From contig OZ059896.1 in assembly GCA_964057225.1 (NCBI GenBank), forward strand, positions 3,286,001 through 3,350,000: 64,000 nt of DNA, written 5' to 3'. Below the pieces are notes generated by a model that saw only the letters and a list, made by a program, of their open reading frames with translations, ran no database searches and was not told the DNA's origin. Shown here in pieces: positions 23,803-37,800 of this stretch. This DNA is from Auanema rhodensis. Its lineage: Eukaryota; Nematoda; Chromadorea; Rhabditida; Rhabditidae. Numbering within the stretch: position 1 is the stretch's first letter; each line of letters opens with the position of its first letter. Made by a program: the position numbers and the translations under genes.

Positions 23803-26607
23803 CGAGGATATAAGTGTGAACTTATATCAGTTGATATCTCGGTGCATTTTTAGGCTAGCGCAAATCTGATAACACAGATCGACGCAGCTTAAAAATCCGC
23901 ATCGAATGCATTATACTACATGGAGAAACGCTCATCACAAAAATTAGTTATGATCGTTTGAAAAATGATGCATTAGTGTATGTTGAGTTTCCATGTACAC
24001 TCAAAATTGCTTCCAAAAACATTTTGACAAAAATTTTTTCGAAAAATTTCAAAATAATTTAGCAAAAAGTAGATATTTTTAGATTCCTTTTTTCAAGGCA
24101 AAAACGATGGACAATGTTATTCAACGAAAAAATTAATTCTTCAGGGTGAAAATCGAGGATATAAGTGTGAACTTATATCAGTTGATATCTCGGTGCATTT
24201 TTAGGCTAGCGCAAATCTGATAACACAGATCGACGCAGCTTAAAAATCCGCATCGAATGCACTATATCACGTTGAGGAAAGCTTAATACAAAAATTAGTT
24301 ATGATCGTTTGAAAAATGATGCATTAGTGTATGTTGAGTTTCCATGTACACTCAAAATTGCTTCCAAAAACATTTTGACAAAAATTTTTTCGAAAAATTT
24401 CAAAATAATTTAGCAAAAAGTAGATGTTTTTAGATTCCTTCTTTCAAGGCAAAAACGATGGACAATGTTATTCAACGAAAAAATTAATTCTTCAGGGTGA
24501 AAATCGAGGATATAAGTGTGAACTTATATCAGTTGATATCTCGGTGCATTTTTAAGCTAGCGCAAATCTGATAACACAGATCGACGCAGCTTAAAAATCC
24601 GCATCGAATGCATTATACTACATGGAGAAACGCTCATCACAAAAATTAGTTATGATCGTTTGAAAAATGATGCATTAGTGTATGTTGAGTTTCCATGTAC
24701 ACTCAACATTGCTTCCAAAAACATTTTGACAAAATTTTTTCGAAAAATTTCAAAATAATTTCGCAAAAAGTAGATGTTTTTAGATTCCTTTTTTTGAGGC
24801 AAAAACGATGGACAATGTTATTCAACGAAAAAATTAATTCTTCAGGGTGAAAATCGAGGATATAAGTGTGAACTTATATCAGTTAATATCTCGGTGCATT
24901 TTTAAGCTAGCGCAAATCTGATAACACAGATCGACGCAGCTTAAAAGTCCGCATCGAATGCACTATACTACATTAAGAAAAGCTTAATACAAAAATTAGT
25001 TATGATCGTTTGAAAAATGATGCATTAGTGTATGTTGAGTTTCCATGTACACTCAAAATTGCTTCCAAAAACATTTTGACAAAAATTTTTTCGAAAAATT
25101 TCAAAATAATTTAGCAAAAAGTAGATGTTTTTAGATTCCTTCTTTCAAGGCAAAAACGATGGACAATGTTATTCAACGAAAAAATTAATTCTTCAGGGTG
25201 AAAATCGAGGATATAAGTGTGAACTTATATCAGTTGATATCTCGGTGCATTTTTAAGCTAGCGCAAATCTGATAACACAGATCGACGCAGCTTAAAAATC
25301 CGCATCGAATGCATTATACTACATGGAGAAACGCTCATCACAAAAATTAGTTATGATCGTTTGAAAAATGATGCATTAGTGTATGTTGAGTTTCCATGTA
25401 CACTCAACATTGCTTCCAAAAACATTTTGACAAAATTTTTTCGAAAAATTTCAAAATAATTTCGCAAAAAGTAGATGTTTTTAGATTCCTTTTTTTGAGG
25501 CAAAAACGATGGACAATGTTATTCAACGAAAAAATTAATTCTTCAGGGTGAAAATCGAGGATATAAGTGTGAACTTATATCAGTTAATATCTCGGTGCAT
25601 TTTTAAGCTAGCGCAAATCTGATAACACAGATCGACGCAGCTTAAAAGTCCGCATCCAATGCACTATACTACATTAAGAAAAGCTTAATACAAAAATTAG
25701 TTATGATCGTTTGAAAAATGATGCATTAGTGTATGTTGAGTTTCCATGTACACTCAAAATTGCTTCCAAAAACATTTTGACAAAAATTTTTTCGAAAAAT
25801 TTCAAAATAATTTAGCAAAAAGTAGATGTTTTTAGATTCCTTCTTTCAAGGCAAAAACGATGGACAATGTTATTCAACGAAAAAATTAATTCTTCAGGGT
25901 GAAAATCGAGGATATAAGTGTGAACTTATATCAGTTGATATCTCGGTGCATTTTTAAGCTAGCGCAAATCTGATAACACAGATCGACGCAGCTTAAAAAT
26001 CCGCATCGAATGCATTATACTACATGGAGAAACGCTCATCACAAAAATTAGTTATGATCGTTTGAAAAATGATGCATTAGTGTATGTTGAGTTTCCATGT
26101 ACACTCAACATTGCTTCCAAAAACATTTTGACAAAATTTTTTCGAAAAATTTCAAAATAATTTCGCAAAAAGTAGATGTTTTTAGATTCCTTTTTTTGAG
26201 GCAAAAACGATGGACAATGTTATTCAACGAAAAAATTAATTCTTCAGGGTGAAAATCGAGGATATAAGTGTGAACTTATATCAGTTAATATCTCGGTGCA
26301 TTTTTAAGCTAGCGCAAATCTGATAACACAGATCGACGCAGCTTAAAAGTCCGCATCCAATGCACTATACTACATTAAGAAAAGCTTAATACAAAAATTA
26401 GTTATGATCGTTTGAAAAATGATGCATTAGTGTATGTTGAGTTTCCATGTACACTCAAAATTGCTTCCAAAAACATTTTGACAAAAATTTTTTCGAAAAA
26501 TTTCAAAATAATTTAGCAAAAAGTAGATGTTTTTAGATTCCTTCTTTCAAGGCAAAAACGATGGACAATGTTATTCAACGAAAAAATTAATTCTTCAGGG
26601 TGAAAAT
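23803..26607. repeat. Eight-monomer higher-order repeat, copy 1 (2805 bp)
   Basis: Monomers start at 23803, 24154, 24505, 24855, 25206, 25556, 25907 and 26257, in the order C-F-C-D-C-D-C-D. Position-specific marks: the first C has agatattttt and tttttcaagg; the F has atcacgttgagg and tttttaggct; the first D has catcgaatg, whereas the second and third D have catccaatg. The same marks recur in the same places in the next 2805 bp, so the eight-mer, not the dimer, is the recently duplicated unit. Confidence 0.9.
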
Positions 26608-29412
26608 CGAGGATATAAGTGTGAACTTATATCAGTTGATATCTCGGTGCATTTTTAAGCTAGCGCAAATCTGATAACACAGATCGACGCAGCTTAAAAA
26701 TCCGCATCGAATGCATTATACTACATGAAGAAACGCTCATCACAAAAATTAGTTATGATCGTTTGAAAAATGATGCATTAGTGTATGTTGAGTTTCCATG
26801 TACACTCAAAATTGCTTCCAAAAACATTTTGACAAAAATTTTTTCGAAAAATTTCAAAATAATTTAGCAAAAAGTAGATATTTTTAGATTCCTTTTTTCA
26901 AGGCAAAAACGATGGACAATGTTATTCAACGAAAAAATTAATTCTTCAGGGTGAAAATCGAGGATATAAGTGTGAACTTATATCAGTTGATATCTCGGTG
27001 CATTTTTAGGCTAGCGCAAATCTGATAACACAGATCGACGCAGCTTAAAAATCCGCATCGAATGCACTATATCACGTTGAGGAAAGCTTAATACAAAAAT
27101 TAGTTATGATCGTTTGAAAAATGATGCATTAGTGTATGTTGAGTTTCCATGTACACTCAAAATTGCTTCCAAAAACATTTTGACAAAAATTTTTTCGAAA
27201 AATTTCAAAATAATTTAGCAAAAAGTAGATGTTTTTAGATTCCTTCTTTCAAGGCAAAAACGATGGACAATGTTATTCAACGAAAAAATTAATTCTTCAG
27301 GGTGAAAATCGAGGATATAAGTGTGAACTTATATCAGTTGATATCTCGGTGCATTTTTAAGCTAGCGCAAATCTGATAACACAGATCGACGCAGCTTAAA
27401 AATCCGCATCGAATGCATTATACTACATGGAGAAACGCTCATCACAAAAATTAGTTATGATCGTTTGAAAAATGATGCATTAGTGTATGTTGAGTTTCCA
27501 TGTACACTCAACATTGCTTCCAAAAACATTTTGACAAAATTTTTTCGAAAAATTTCAAAATAATTTCGCAAAAAGTAGATGTTTTTAGATTCCTTTTTTT
27601 GAGGCAAAAACGATGGACAATGTTATTCAACGAAAAAATTAATTCTTCAGGGTGAAAATCGAGGATATAAGTGTGAACTTATATCAGTTAATATCTCGGT
27701 GCATTTTTAAGCTAGCGCAAATCTGATAACACAGATCGACGCAGCTTAAAAGTCCGCATCGAATGCACTATACTACATTAAGAAAAGCTTAATACAAAAA
27801 TTAGTTATGATCGTTTGAAAAATGATGCATTAGTGTATGTTGAGTTTCCATGTACACTCAAAATTGCTTCCAAAAACATTTTGACAAAAATTTTTTCGAA
27901 AAATTTCAAAATAATTTAGCAAAAAGTAGATGTTTTTAGATTCCTTCTTTCAAGGCAAAAACGATGGACAATGTTATTCAACGAAAAAATTAATTCTTCA
28001 GGGTGAAAATCGAGGATATAAGTGTGAACTTATATCAGTTGATATCTCGGTGCATTTTTAAGCTAGCGCAAATCTGATAACACAGATCGACGCAGCTTAA
28101 AAATCCGCATCGAATGCATTATACTACATGGAGAAACGCTCATCACAAAAATTAGTTATGATCGTTTGAAAAATGATGCATTAGTGTATGTTGAGTTTCC
28201 ATGTACACTCAACATTGCTTCCAAAAACATTTTGACAAAATTTTTTCGAAAAATTTCAAAATAATTTCGCAAAAAGTAGATGTTTTTAGATTCCTTTTTT
28301 TGAGGCAAAAACGATGGACAATGTTATTCAACGAAAAAATTAATTCTTCAGGGTGAAAATCGAGGATATAAGTGTGAACTTATATCAGTTAATATCTCGG
28401 TGCATTTTTAAGCTAGCGCAAATCTGATAACACAGATCGACGCAGCTTAAAAGTCCGCATCCAATGCACTATACTACATTAAGAAAAGCTTAATACAAAA
28501 ATTAGTTATGATCGTTTGAAAAATGATGCATTAGTGTATGTTGAGTTTCCATGTACACTCAAAATTGCTTCCAAAAACATTTTGACAAAAATTTTTTCGA
28601 AAAATTTCAAAATAATTTAGCAAAAAGTAGATGTTTTTAGATTCCTTCTTTCAAGGCAAAAACGATGGACAATGTTATTCAACGAAAAAATTAATTCTTC
28701 AGGGTGAAAATCGAGGATATAAGTGTGAACTTATATCAGTTGATATCTCGGTGCATTTTTAAGCTAGCGCAAATCTGATAACACAGATCGACGCAGCTTA
28801 AAAATCCGCATCGAATGCATTATACTACATGGAGAAACGCTCATCACAAAAATTAGTTATGATCGTTTGAAAAATGATGCATTAGTGTATGTTGAGTTTC
28901 CATGTACACTCAACATTGCTTCCAAAAACATTTTGACAAAATTTTTTCGAAAAATTTCAAAATAATTTCGCAAAAAGTAGATGTTTTTAGATTCCTTTTT
29001 TTGAGGCAAAAACGATGGACAATGTTATTCAACGAAAAAATTAATTCTTCAGGGTGAAAATCGAGGATATAAGTGTGAACTTATATCAGTTAATATCTCG
29101 GTGCATTTTTAAGCTAGCGCAAATCTGATAACACAGATCGACGCAGCTTAAAAGTCCGCATCCAATGCACTATACTACATTAAGAAAAGCTTAATACAAA
29201 AATTAGTTATGATCGTTTGAAAAATGATGCATTAGTGTATGTTGAGTTTCCATGTACACTCAAAATTGCTTCCAAAAACATTTTGACAAAAATTTTTTCG
29301 AAAAATTTCAAAATAATTTAGCAAAAAGTAGATGTTTTTAGATTCCTTCTTTCAAGGCAAAAACGATGGACAATGTTATTCAACGAAAAAATTAATTCTT
29401 CAGGGTGAAAAT
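26608..29412. repeat. Eight-monomer higher-order repeat, copy 2 (2805 bp)
   Basis: Monomers start at 26608, 26959, 27310, 27660, 28011, 28361, 28712 and 29062. Order and marks repeat copy 1, including atcacgttgagg in the F and the catcgaatg, catccaatg, catccaatg series in the three D copies. The first C differs from its partner by catgaag for catggag and tttttaagct for tttttaggct. A third unit begins at 29413 (C with catgaag, then F) but is not completed. Confidence 0.9.
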
Positions 29413-32400
29413 CGAGGATATAAGTGTGAACTTATATCAGTTGATATCTCGGTGCATTTTTAAGCTAGCGCAAATCTGATAACACAGATCGACGCAGCTT
29501 AAAAATCCGCATCGAATGCATTATACTACATGAAGAAACGCTCATCACAAAAATTAGTTATGATCGTTTGAAAAATGATGCATTAGTGTATGTTGAGTTT
29601 CCATGTACACTCAAAATTGCTTCCAAAAACATTTTGACAAAAATTTTTTCGAAAAATTTCAAAATAATTTAGCAAAAAGTAGATGTTTTTAGATTCCTTT
29701 TTTCAAGGCAAAAACGATGGACAATGTTATTCAACGAAAAAATTAATTCTTCAGGGTGAAAATCGAGGATATAAGTGTGAACTTATATCAGTTGATATCT
29801 CGGTGCATTTTTAAGCTAGCGCAAATCTGATAACACAGATCGACGCAGCTTAAAAATCCGCATCGAATGCACTATATTACATTGAGGAAAGCTTAATACA
29901 AAAATTAGTTATGATCGTTTGAAAAATGATGCATTAGTGTATGTTGAGTTTCCATGTACACTCAAAATTGCTTCCAAAAACATTTTGACAAAAATTTTTT
30001 CGAAAAATTTCAAAATAATTTAGCAAAAAGTAGATGTTTTTAGATTCCTTCTTTCAAGGCAAAAACGATGGACAATGTTATTCAACGAAAAAATTAATTC
30101 TTCAGGGTGAAAATCGAGGATATAAGAGTGAACTTATATCAGTTGATATCTCGGTGCATTTTTAAGCTAGCGCAAATCTGATAACACAGATCGACGCAGC
30201 TTAAAAATCCGCATCGAATGCACTATATTACATTGAGGAAAGCTTAATACAAAAATTAGTTATGATTGTTTGAAAAATGATGCATTAGTGTATGTTGAGT
30301 TTCCATGTACACTCAAAATTGCTTCCAAAAACATTTTGACAAAAATTTTTTCGAAAAATTTCAAAATAATTTAGCAAAAAGTAGATGTTTTTAGATTCCT
30401 TCTTTCAAGGCAAAAACGATGGACAATGTTATTCAACGAAAAAATTAATTCTTCAGGGTGAAAATCGAGGATATAAGAGTGAACTTATATCAGTTGATAT
30501 CTCGGTGCATTTTTAAGCTAGCGCAAATCTGATAACACAGATCGACGCAGCTTAAAAATCCGCATCGAATGCATTATACTACATGGAGAAACGCTCATCA
30601 CAAAAATTAGTTATGATCGTTTGAAAAATGATGCATTAGTGTATGTTGAGTTTCCATGTACACTCAAAATTGCTTCCAAAAACATTTTGACAAAAATTTT
30701 TTCGAAAAATTTCAAAATAATTTAGCAAAAAGTAGATGTTTTTAGATTCCTTCTTTCAAGGCAAAAACGATGGACAATGTTATTCAACGAAAAAATTAAT
30801 TCTTCAGGGTGAAAATCGAGGATATAAGTGTGAACTTATATCAGTTGATATCTCGGTGCATTTTTAAGCTAGCGCAAATCTGATAACACAGATCGACGCA
30901 GCTTAAAAATCCGCATCGAATGCATTATACTACATGAAGAAACGCTCATCACAAAAATTAGTTATGATCGTTTGAAAAATGATGCATTAGTGTATGTTGA
31001 GTTTCCATGTACACTCAAAATTGCTTCCAAAAACATTTTGACAAAAATTTTTTCGAAAAATTTCAAAATAATTTAGCAAAAAGTAGATGTTTTTAGATTC
31101 CTTTTTTCAAGGCAAAAACGATGGACAATGTTATTCAACGAAAAAATTAATTCTTCAGGGTGAAAATCGAGGATATAAGTGTGAACTTATATCAGTTGAT
31201 ATCTCGGTGCATTTTTAAGCTAGCGCAAATCTGATAACACAGATCGACGCAGCTTAAAAATCCGCATCGAATGCACTATATTACATTGAGGAAAGCTTAA
31301 TACAAAAATTAGTTATGATCGTTTGAAAAATGATGCATTAGTGTATGTTGAGTTTCCATGTACACTCAAAATTGCTTCCAAAAACATTTTGACAAAAATT
31401 TTTTCGAAAAATTTCAAAATAATTTAGCAAAAAGTAGATGTTTTTAGATTCCTTCTTTCAAGGCAAAAACGATGGACAATGTTATTCAACGAAAAAATTA
31501 ATTCTTCAGGGTGAAAATCGTGGATATAAGAGTGAACTTATATCAGTTGATATCTCGGTGCATTTTTAAGCTAGCGCAAATCTGATAACACAGATCGACG
31601 CAGCTTAAAAATCCGCATCGAATGCATTATACTACATGGAGAAACGCTCATCACAAAAATTAGTTATGATCGTTTGAAAAATGATGCATTAGTGTATGTT
31701 GAGTTTCCATGTACACTCAACATTGCTTCCAAAAACATTTTGACAAAATTTTTTCGAAAAATTTCAGAATAATTTCGCAAAAAGTAGATGTTTTTAGATT
31801 CCTTTTTTTGAGGCAAAAACGATGGACAATGTTATTCAACGAAAAAATTAATTCTTCAGGGTGAAAATCGAGGATATAAGTGTGAACTTATATCAGTTAA
31901 TATCTCGGTGCATTTTTAAGCTAGCGCAAATCTGATAACATAGATCGACGCAGCTTAAAAATCCGCATCGAATGCATTATACTACATGGAGAAACGCTCA
32001 TCACAAAAATTAGTTATGATCGTTTGAAAAATGATGCATTAGTGTATGTTGAGTTTCCATGTACACTCAATATTGCTTCCAAAAACATTTTGACAAAAAT
32101 TTTTTCGAAAAATTTCAAAATAATTTAGCAAAAAGTAGATGTTTTTAGATTCCTTTTTTCAAGGCAAAAACGATGGACAATGTTATTCAACGAAAAAATT
32201 AATTCTTCAGGGTGAAAATCGAGGATATAAGTGTGAACTTATATCAGTTGATATCTCGGTGCATTTTTAAGCTAGCGCAAATCTGATAACACAGATCGAC
32301 GCAGCTTAAAAATCCGCATCGAATGCACTATATTACATTGAGGAAAGCTTAATACAAAAATTAGTTATGATTGTTTGAAAAATGATGCATTAGTGTATGT

Positions 32401-34323
32401 TGAGTTTCCATGTACACTCAAAATTGCTTCCAAAAACATTTTGACAAAAATTTTTTCGAAAAATTTCAAAATAATTTAGCAAAAAGTAGATGTTTTTAGA
32501 TTCCTTCTTTCAAGGCAAAAACGATGGACAATGTTATTCAACGAAAAAATTAATTCTTCAGGGTGAAAATCGAGGATATAAGTGTGAACTTATATCAGTT
32601 GATATCTCGGTGCATTTTTAAGCTAGCGCAAATCTGATAACACAGATCGACGCAGCTTAAAAGTCCGCATCGAATGCACTATACTACATTAAGAAAAGCT
32701 TAATACAAAAATTAGTTATGATCGTTTGAAAAATGATGCATTAGTGTATGTTGAGTTTCCATGTACACTCAAAATTGCTTCCAAAAACATTTTGACAAAA
32801 ATTTTTTCGAAAAATTTCAGAATAATTTAGCAAAAAGTAGATGTTTTTAGATTCCTTCTTTCAAGGCAAGAACGATGGACAATGTTATTCAACGAAAAAA
32901 TTAATTCTTCAGGGTGAAAATCGAGGATATAAGAGTGAACTTATATCAGTTGATATCTCGGTGCATTTTTAAGCTAGCGCAAATCTGATAACACAGATCG
33001 ACGCAGCTTAAAAATCCGCATCGAATGCATTATACTACATGGAGAAACGCTCATCACAAAAATTAGTTATGATCGTTTGAAAAATGATGCATTAGTGTAT
33101 GTTGAGTTTCCATGTACACTCAACATTGCTTCCAAAAACATTTTGACAAAATTTTTTCGAAAAATTTCAGAATAATTTCGCAAAAAGTAGATGTTTTTAG
33201 ATTCCTTTTTTTGAGGCAAAAACGATGGACAATGTTATTCAACGAAAAAATTAATTCTTCAGGGTGAAAATCGAGGATATAAGTGTGAACTTATATCAGT
33301 TAATATCTCGGTGCATTTTTAAGCTAGCGCAAATCTGATAACATAGATCGACGCAGCTTAAAAATCCGCATCGAATGCATTATACTACATGGAGAAACGC
33401 TCATCACAAAAATTAGTTATGATCGTTTGAAAAATGATGCATTAGTGTATGTTGAGTTTCCATGTACACTCAACATTGCTTCCAAAAACATTTTGACAAA
33501 ATTTTTTCGAAAAATTTCAGAATAATTTCGCAAAAAGTAGATGTTTTTAGATTCCTTTTTTTGAGGCAAAAACGATGGACAATGTTATTCAACGAAAAAA
33601 TTAATTCTTCAGGGTGAAAATCGAGGATATAAGTGTGAACTTATATCAGTTAATATCTCGGTGCATTTTTAAGCTAGCGCAAATCTGATAACATAGATCG
33701 ACGCAGCTTAAAAATCCGCATCGAATGCATTATACTACATGGAGAAACGCTCATCACAAAAATTAGTTATGATCGTTTGAAAAATGATGCATTAGTGTAT
33801 GTTGAGTTTCCATGTACACTCAATATTGCTTCCAAAAACATTTTGACAAAAATTTTTTCGAAAAATTTCAAAATAATTTAGCAAAAAGTAGATGTTTTTA
33901 GATTCCTTTTTTCAAGGCAAAAACGATGGACAATGTTATTCAACGAAAAAATTAATTCTTCAGGGTGAAAATCGAGGATATAAGTGTGAACTTATATCAG
34001 TTGATATCTCGGTGCATTTTTAAGCTAGCGCAAATCTGATAACACAGATCGACGCAGCTTAAAAATCCGCATCGAATGCACTATATTACATTGAGGAAAG
34101 CTTAATACAAAAATTAGTTATGATTGTTTGAAAAATGATGCATTAGTGTATGTTGAGTTTCCATGTACACTCAAAATTGCTTCCAAAAACATTTTGACAA
34201 AAATTTTTTCGAAAAATTTCAAAATAATTTAGCAAAAAGTAGATGTTTTTAGATTCCTTCTTTCAAGGCAAAAACGATGGGCAATGTTATTCAACGAAAA
34301 AATTAATTCTTCAGGGTGAAAAT
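29413..34323. repeat. Array block 9: C/F-rich region
   Basis: Monomers start at 29413, 29764, 30115, 30466, 30817, 31168, 31519, 31869, 32220, 32571, 32922, 33272, 33622 and 33973. Order: C-F-F-C-C-F-C-C-F-D-C-C-C-F. The C with catgaag followed by F with gatcgtttg recurs at 29413 and 30817 (1404 bp apart). The C-C-F-D series at 31519 recurs at 32922 with one additional C. The marker ataagagtgaac appears at 30115, 30466, 31519 and 32922. The monomer at 31519 begins cgtggat. Confidence 0.83.
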
Positions 34324-34865
34324 CGAGGATATAAGTGTGAACTTATATCAGTTGATATCTCGGTGCATTTTTAAGCTAGCGCAAATCTGATAACACAGAT
34401 CGACGCAGCTTAAAAGTCCGCATCGAATGCACTATACTACATTAAGAAAAGCTTAATACAAAAATTAGTTATGATCGTTTGAAAAATGATGCATTAGTGT
34501 ATGTTGAGTTTCCATGTACACTCAAAATTGCTTCCAAAAACATTTTGACAAAAATTTTTTCGAAAAATTTCAAAATAATTTAGCAAAAAGTAGATGTTTT
34601 TAGATTTATATATTATTGATATTAATATTACATTGAGGAAAGCTTAATACAAAAATTAGTTATGATTGTTTGAAAAATGATGCATTAGTGTATGTTGAGT
34701 TTCCATGTACACTCAAAATTGCTTCCAAAAACATTTTGACAAAAATTTTTTCGAAAAATTTCAAAATAATTTAGCAAAAAGTAGATGTTTTTAGATTCCT
34801 TCTTTCAAGGCAAAAACGATGAGCAATGTTATTCAACGAAAAAATTAATTCTTCAGGGTGAAAAT
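34324..34865. repeat. Rearranged composite of a D and an F monomer (542 bp)
   Basis: Bases 34324-34606 are the first 283 bases of a D monomer ending in tagatt. A 19-bp non-satellite filler follows (34607-34625). Bases 34626-34865 are the last 240 bases of an F monomer, from tattacattgagg onward. Compared with two whole monomers (702 bp), 179 bp of satellite are missing and 19 bp have been added. This is the only place in the window where foreign sequence breaks the repeat. Confidence 0.88.
34607..34625. other. 19-bp AT-only filler at a deletion junction
   Basis: The sequence tatatattattgatattaa has a single g and no match in phase with the satellite monomer. It joins base 283 of a D monomer to base 112 of an F monomer. 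The look is that of filler at an end-joining scar, or of a small remnant of inserted DNA. An assembly or consensus error cannot be excluded from one sequence. Confidence 0.75.
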
Positions 34866-37800
34866 CGAGGATATAAGTGTGAACTTATATCAGTTGATAT
34901 CTCGGTGCATTTTTAAGCTAGCGCAAATCTGATAACACAGATCGACGCAGCTTAAAAATCCGCATCGAATGCACTATATTACATTGAGGAAAGCTTAATA
35001 CAAAAATTAGTTATGATTGTTTGAAAAATGATGCATTAGTGTATGTTGAGTTTCCATGTACACTCAAAATTGCTTCCAAAAACATTTTGACAAAAATTTT
35101 TTCGAAAAATTTCAAAATAATTTAGCAAAAAGTAGATGTTTTTAGATTCCTTCTTTCAAGGCAAAAACGATGGACAATGTTATTCAACGAAAAAATTAAT
35201 TCTTCAGGGTGAAAATCGAGGATATAAGTGTGAACTTATATCAGTTGATATCTCGGTGCATTTTTAAGCTAGCGCAAATCTGATAACACAGATCGACGCA
35301 GCTTAAAAGTCCGCATCGAATGCACTATACTACATTAAGAAAAGCTTAATACAAAAATTAGTTATGATCGTTTGAAAAATGATGCATTAGTGTATGTTGA
35401 GTTTCCATGTACACTCAAAATTGCTTCCAAAAACATTTTGACAAAAATTTTTTCGAAAAATTTCAAAATAATTTAGCAAAAAGTAGATGTTTTTAGATTC
35501 CTTCTTTCAAGGCAAAAACGATGAGCAATGTTATTCAACGAAAAAATTAATTCTTCAGGGTGAAAATCGAGGATATAAGTGTGAACTTATATCAGTTGAT
35601 ATCTCGGTGCATTTTTAAGCTAGCGCAAATCTGATAACACAGATCGACGCAGCTTAAAAATCCGCATCGAATGCATTATACTACATGGAGAAACGCTCAT
35701 CACAAAAATTAGTTATGATCGTTTGAAAAATGATGCATTAGTGTATGTTGAGTTTCCATGTACACTCAACATTGCTTCCAAAAACATTTTGACAAAATTT
35801 TTTCGAAAAATTTCAGAATAATTTCGCAAAAAGTAGATGTTTTTAGATTCCTTTTTTTGAGGCAAAAACGATGGACAATGTTATTCAACGAAAAAATTAA
35901 TTCTTCAGGGTGAAAATCGAGGATATAAGTGTGAACTTATATCAGTTAATATCTCGGTGCATTTTTAAGCTAGCGCAAATCTGATAACATAGATCGACGC
36001 AGCTTAAAAGTCCGCATCGAATGCACTATACTACATTAAGAAAAGCTTAATACAAAAATTAGTTATGATCGTTTGAAAAATGATGCATTAGTGTATGTTG
36101 AGTTTCCATGTACACTCAACATTGCTTCCAAAAACATTTTGACAAAATTTTTTCGAAAAATTTCAGAAAAATTTCGCAAAAAGTAGATGTTTTTAGATTC
36201 CTTTTTTTGAGGCAAAAACGATGGACAATGTTATTCAACGAAAAAATTAATTCTTCAGGGTGAAAATCGAGGATATAAGTGTGAACTTATATCAGTTAAT
36301 ATCTCGGTGCATTTTTAAGCTAGCGCAAATCTGATAACATAGATCGACGCAGCTTAAAAGTCCGCATCGAATGCACTATACTACATTAAGAAAAGCTTAA
36401 TACAAAAATTAGTTATGATCGTTTGAAAAATGATGCATTAGTGTATGTTGAGTTTCCATGTACACTCAAAATTGCTTCCAAAAACATTTTGACAAAAATT
36501 TTTTCGAAAAATTTCAAAATAATTTAGCAAAAAGTAGATGTTTTTAGATTCCTTCTTTCAAGGCAAAAACGATGGACAATGTTATTCAACGAAAAAATTA
36601 ATTCTTCAGGGTGAAAATCGAGGATATAAGTGTGAACTTATATCAGTTAATATCTCGGTGCATTTTTAAGCTAGCGCAAATCTGATAACACAGATCGACG
36701 CAGCTTAAAAATCCGCATCGAATGCACTATATTACATTGAGGAAAGCTTAATACAAAAATTAGTTATGATTGTTTGAAAAATGATGCATTAGTGTATGTT
36801 GAGTTTCCATGTACACTCAAAATTGCTTCCAAAAACATTTTGACAAAAATTTTTTCGAAAAATTTCAAAATAATTTAGCAAAAAGTAGATGTTTTTAGAT
36901 TCCTTCTTTCAAGGCAAAAACGATGGACAATGTTATTCAACGAAAAAATTAATTCTTCAGGGTGAAAATCGAGGATATAAGTGTGAACTTATATCAGTTG
37001 ATATCTCGGTGCATTTTTAAGCTAGCGCAAATCTGATAACACAGATCGACGCAGCTTAAAAGTCCGCATCGAATGCACTATACTACATTAAGAAAAGCTT
37101 AATACAAAAATTAGTTATGATCGTTTGAAAAATGATGCATTAGTGTATGTTGAGTTTCCATGTACACTCAAAATTGCTTCCAAAAACATTTTGACAAAAA
37201 TTTTTTCGAAAAATTTCAAAATAATTTAGCAAAAAGTAGATGTTTTTAGATTCCTTCTTTCAAGGCAAAAACGATGAGCAATGTTATTCAACGAAAAAAT
37301 TAATTCTTCAGGGTGAAAATCGAGGATATAAGTGTGAACTTATATCAGTTGATATCTCGGTGCATTTTTAAGCTAGCGCAAATCTGATAACACAGATCGA
37401 CGCAGCTTAAAAAACCGCATCGAATGCACTATATTACATTAAGAAAAGCTTAATACAAAAATTAGTTATGATTGTTTGAAAAATGATGCATTAGTGTATG
37501 TTGAGTTTCCATGTACACTCAAAATTGCTTCCAAAAACATTTTGACAAAAATTTTTCGAAAAATTTCAAAATAATTTCGCAAAAAGTAGATGTTTTTAGA
37601 TTCCTTTTTTTGAGGCAAAAACGATGGACAATGTTATTCAACGAAAAAATTAATTCTTCAGGGTGAAAATCGAGGATATAAGTGTGAACTTATATCAGTT
37701 AATATCTCGGTGCATTTTTAAGCTAGCGCAAATCTGATAACACAGATCGACGCAGCTTAAAAAACCGCATCGAATGCACTAAATTACATTGAGAAAAGCT

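Noticed and set aside
34607-34625. Transposon insertion or target-site duplication
   Set aside because: The 19 bp have no terminal inverted repeats, and the flanks show no target duplication; satellite is missing on both sides. A repair scar fits better.
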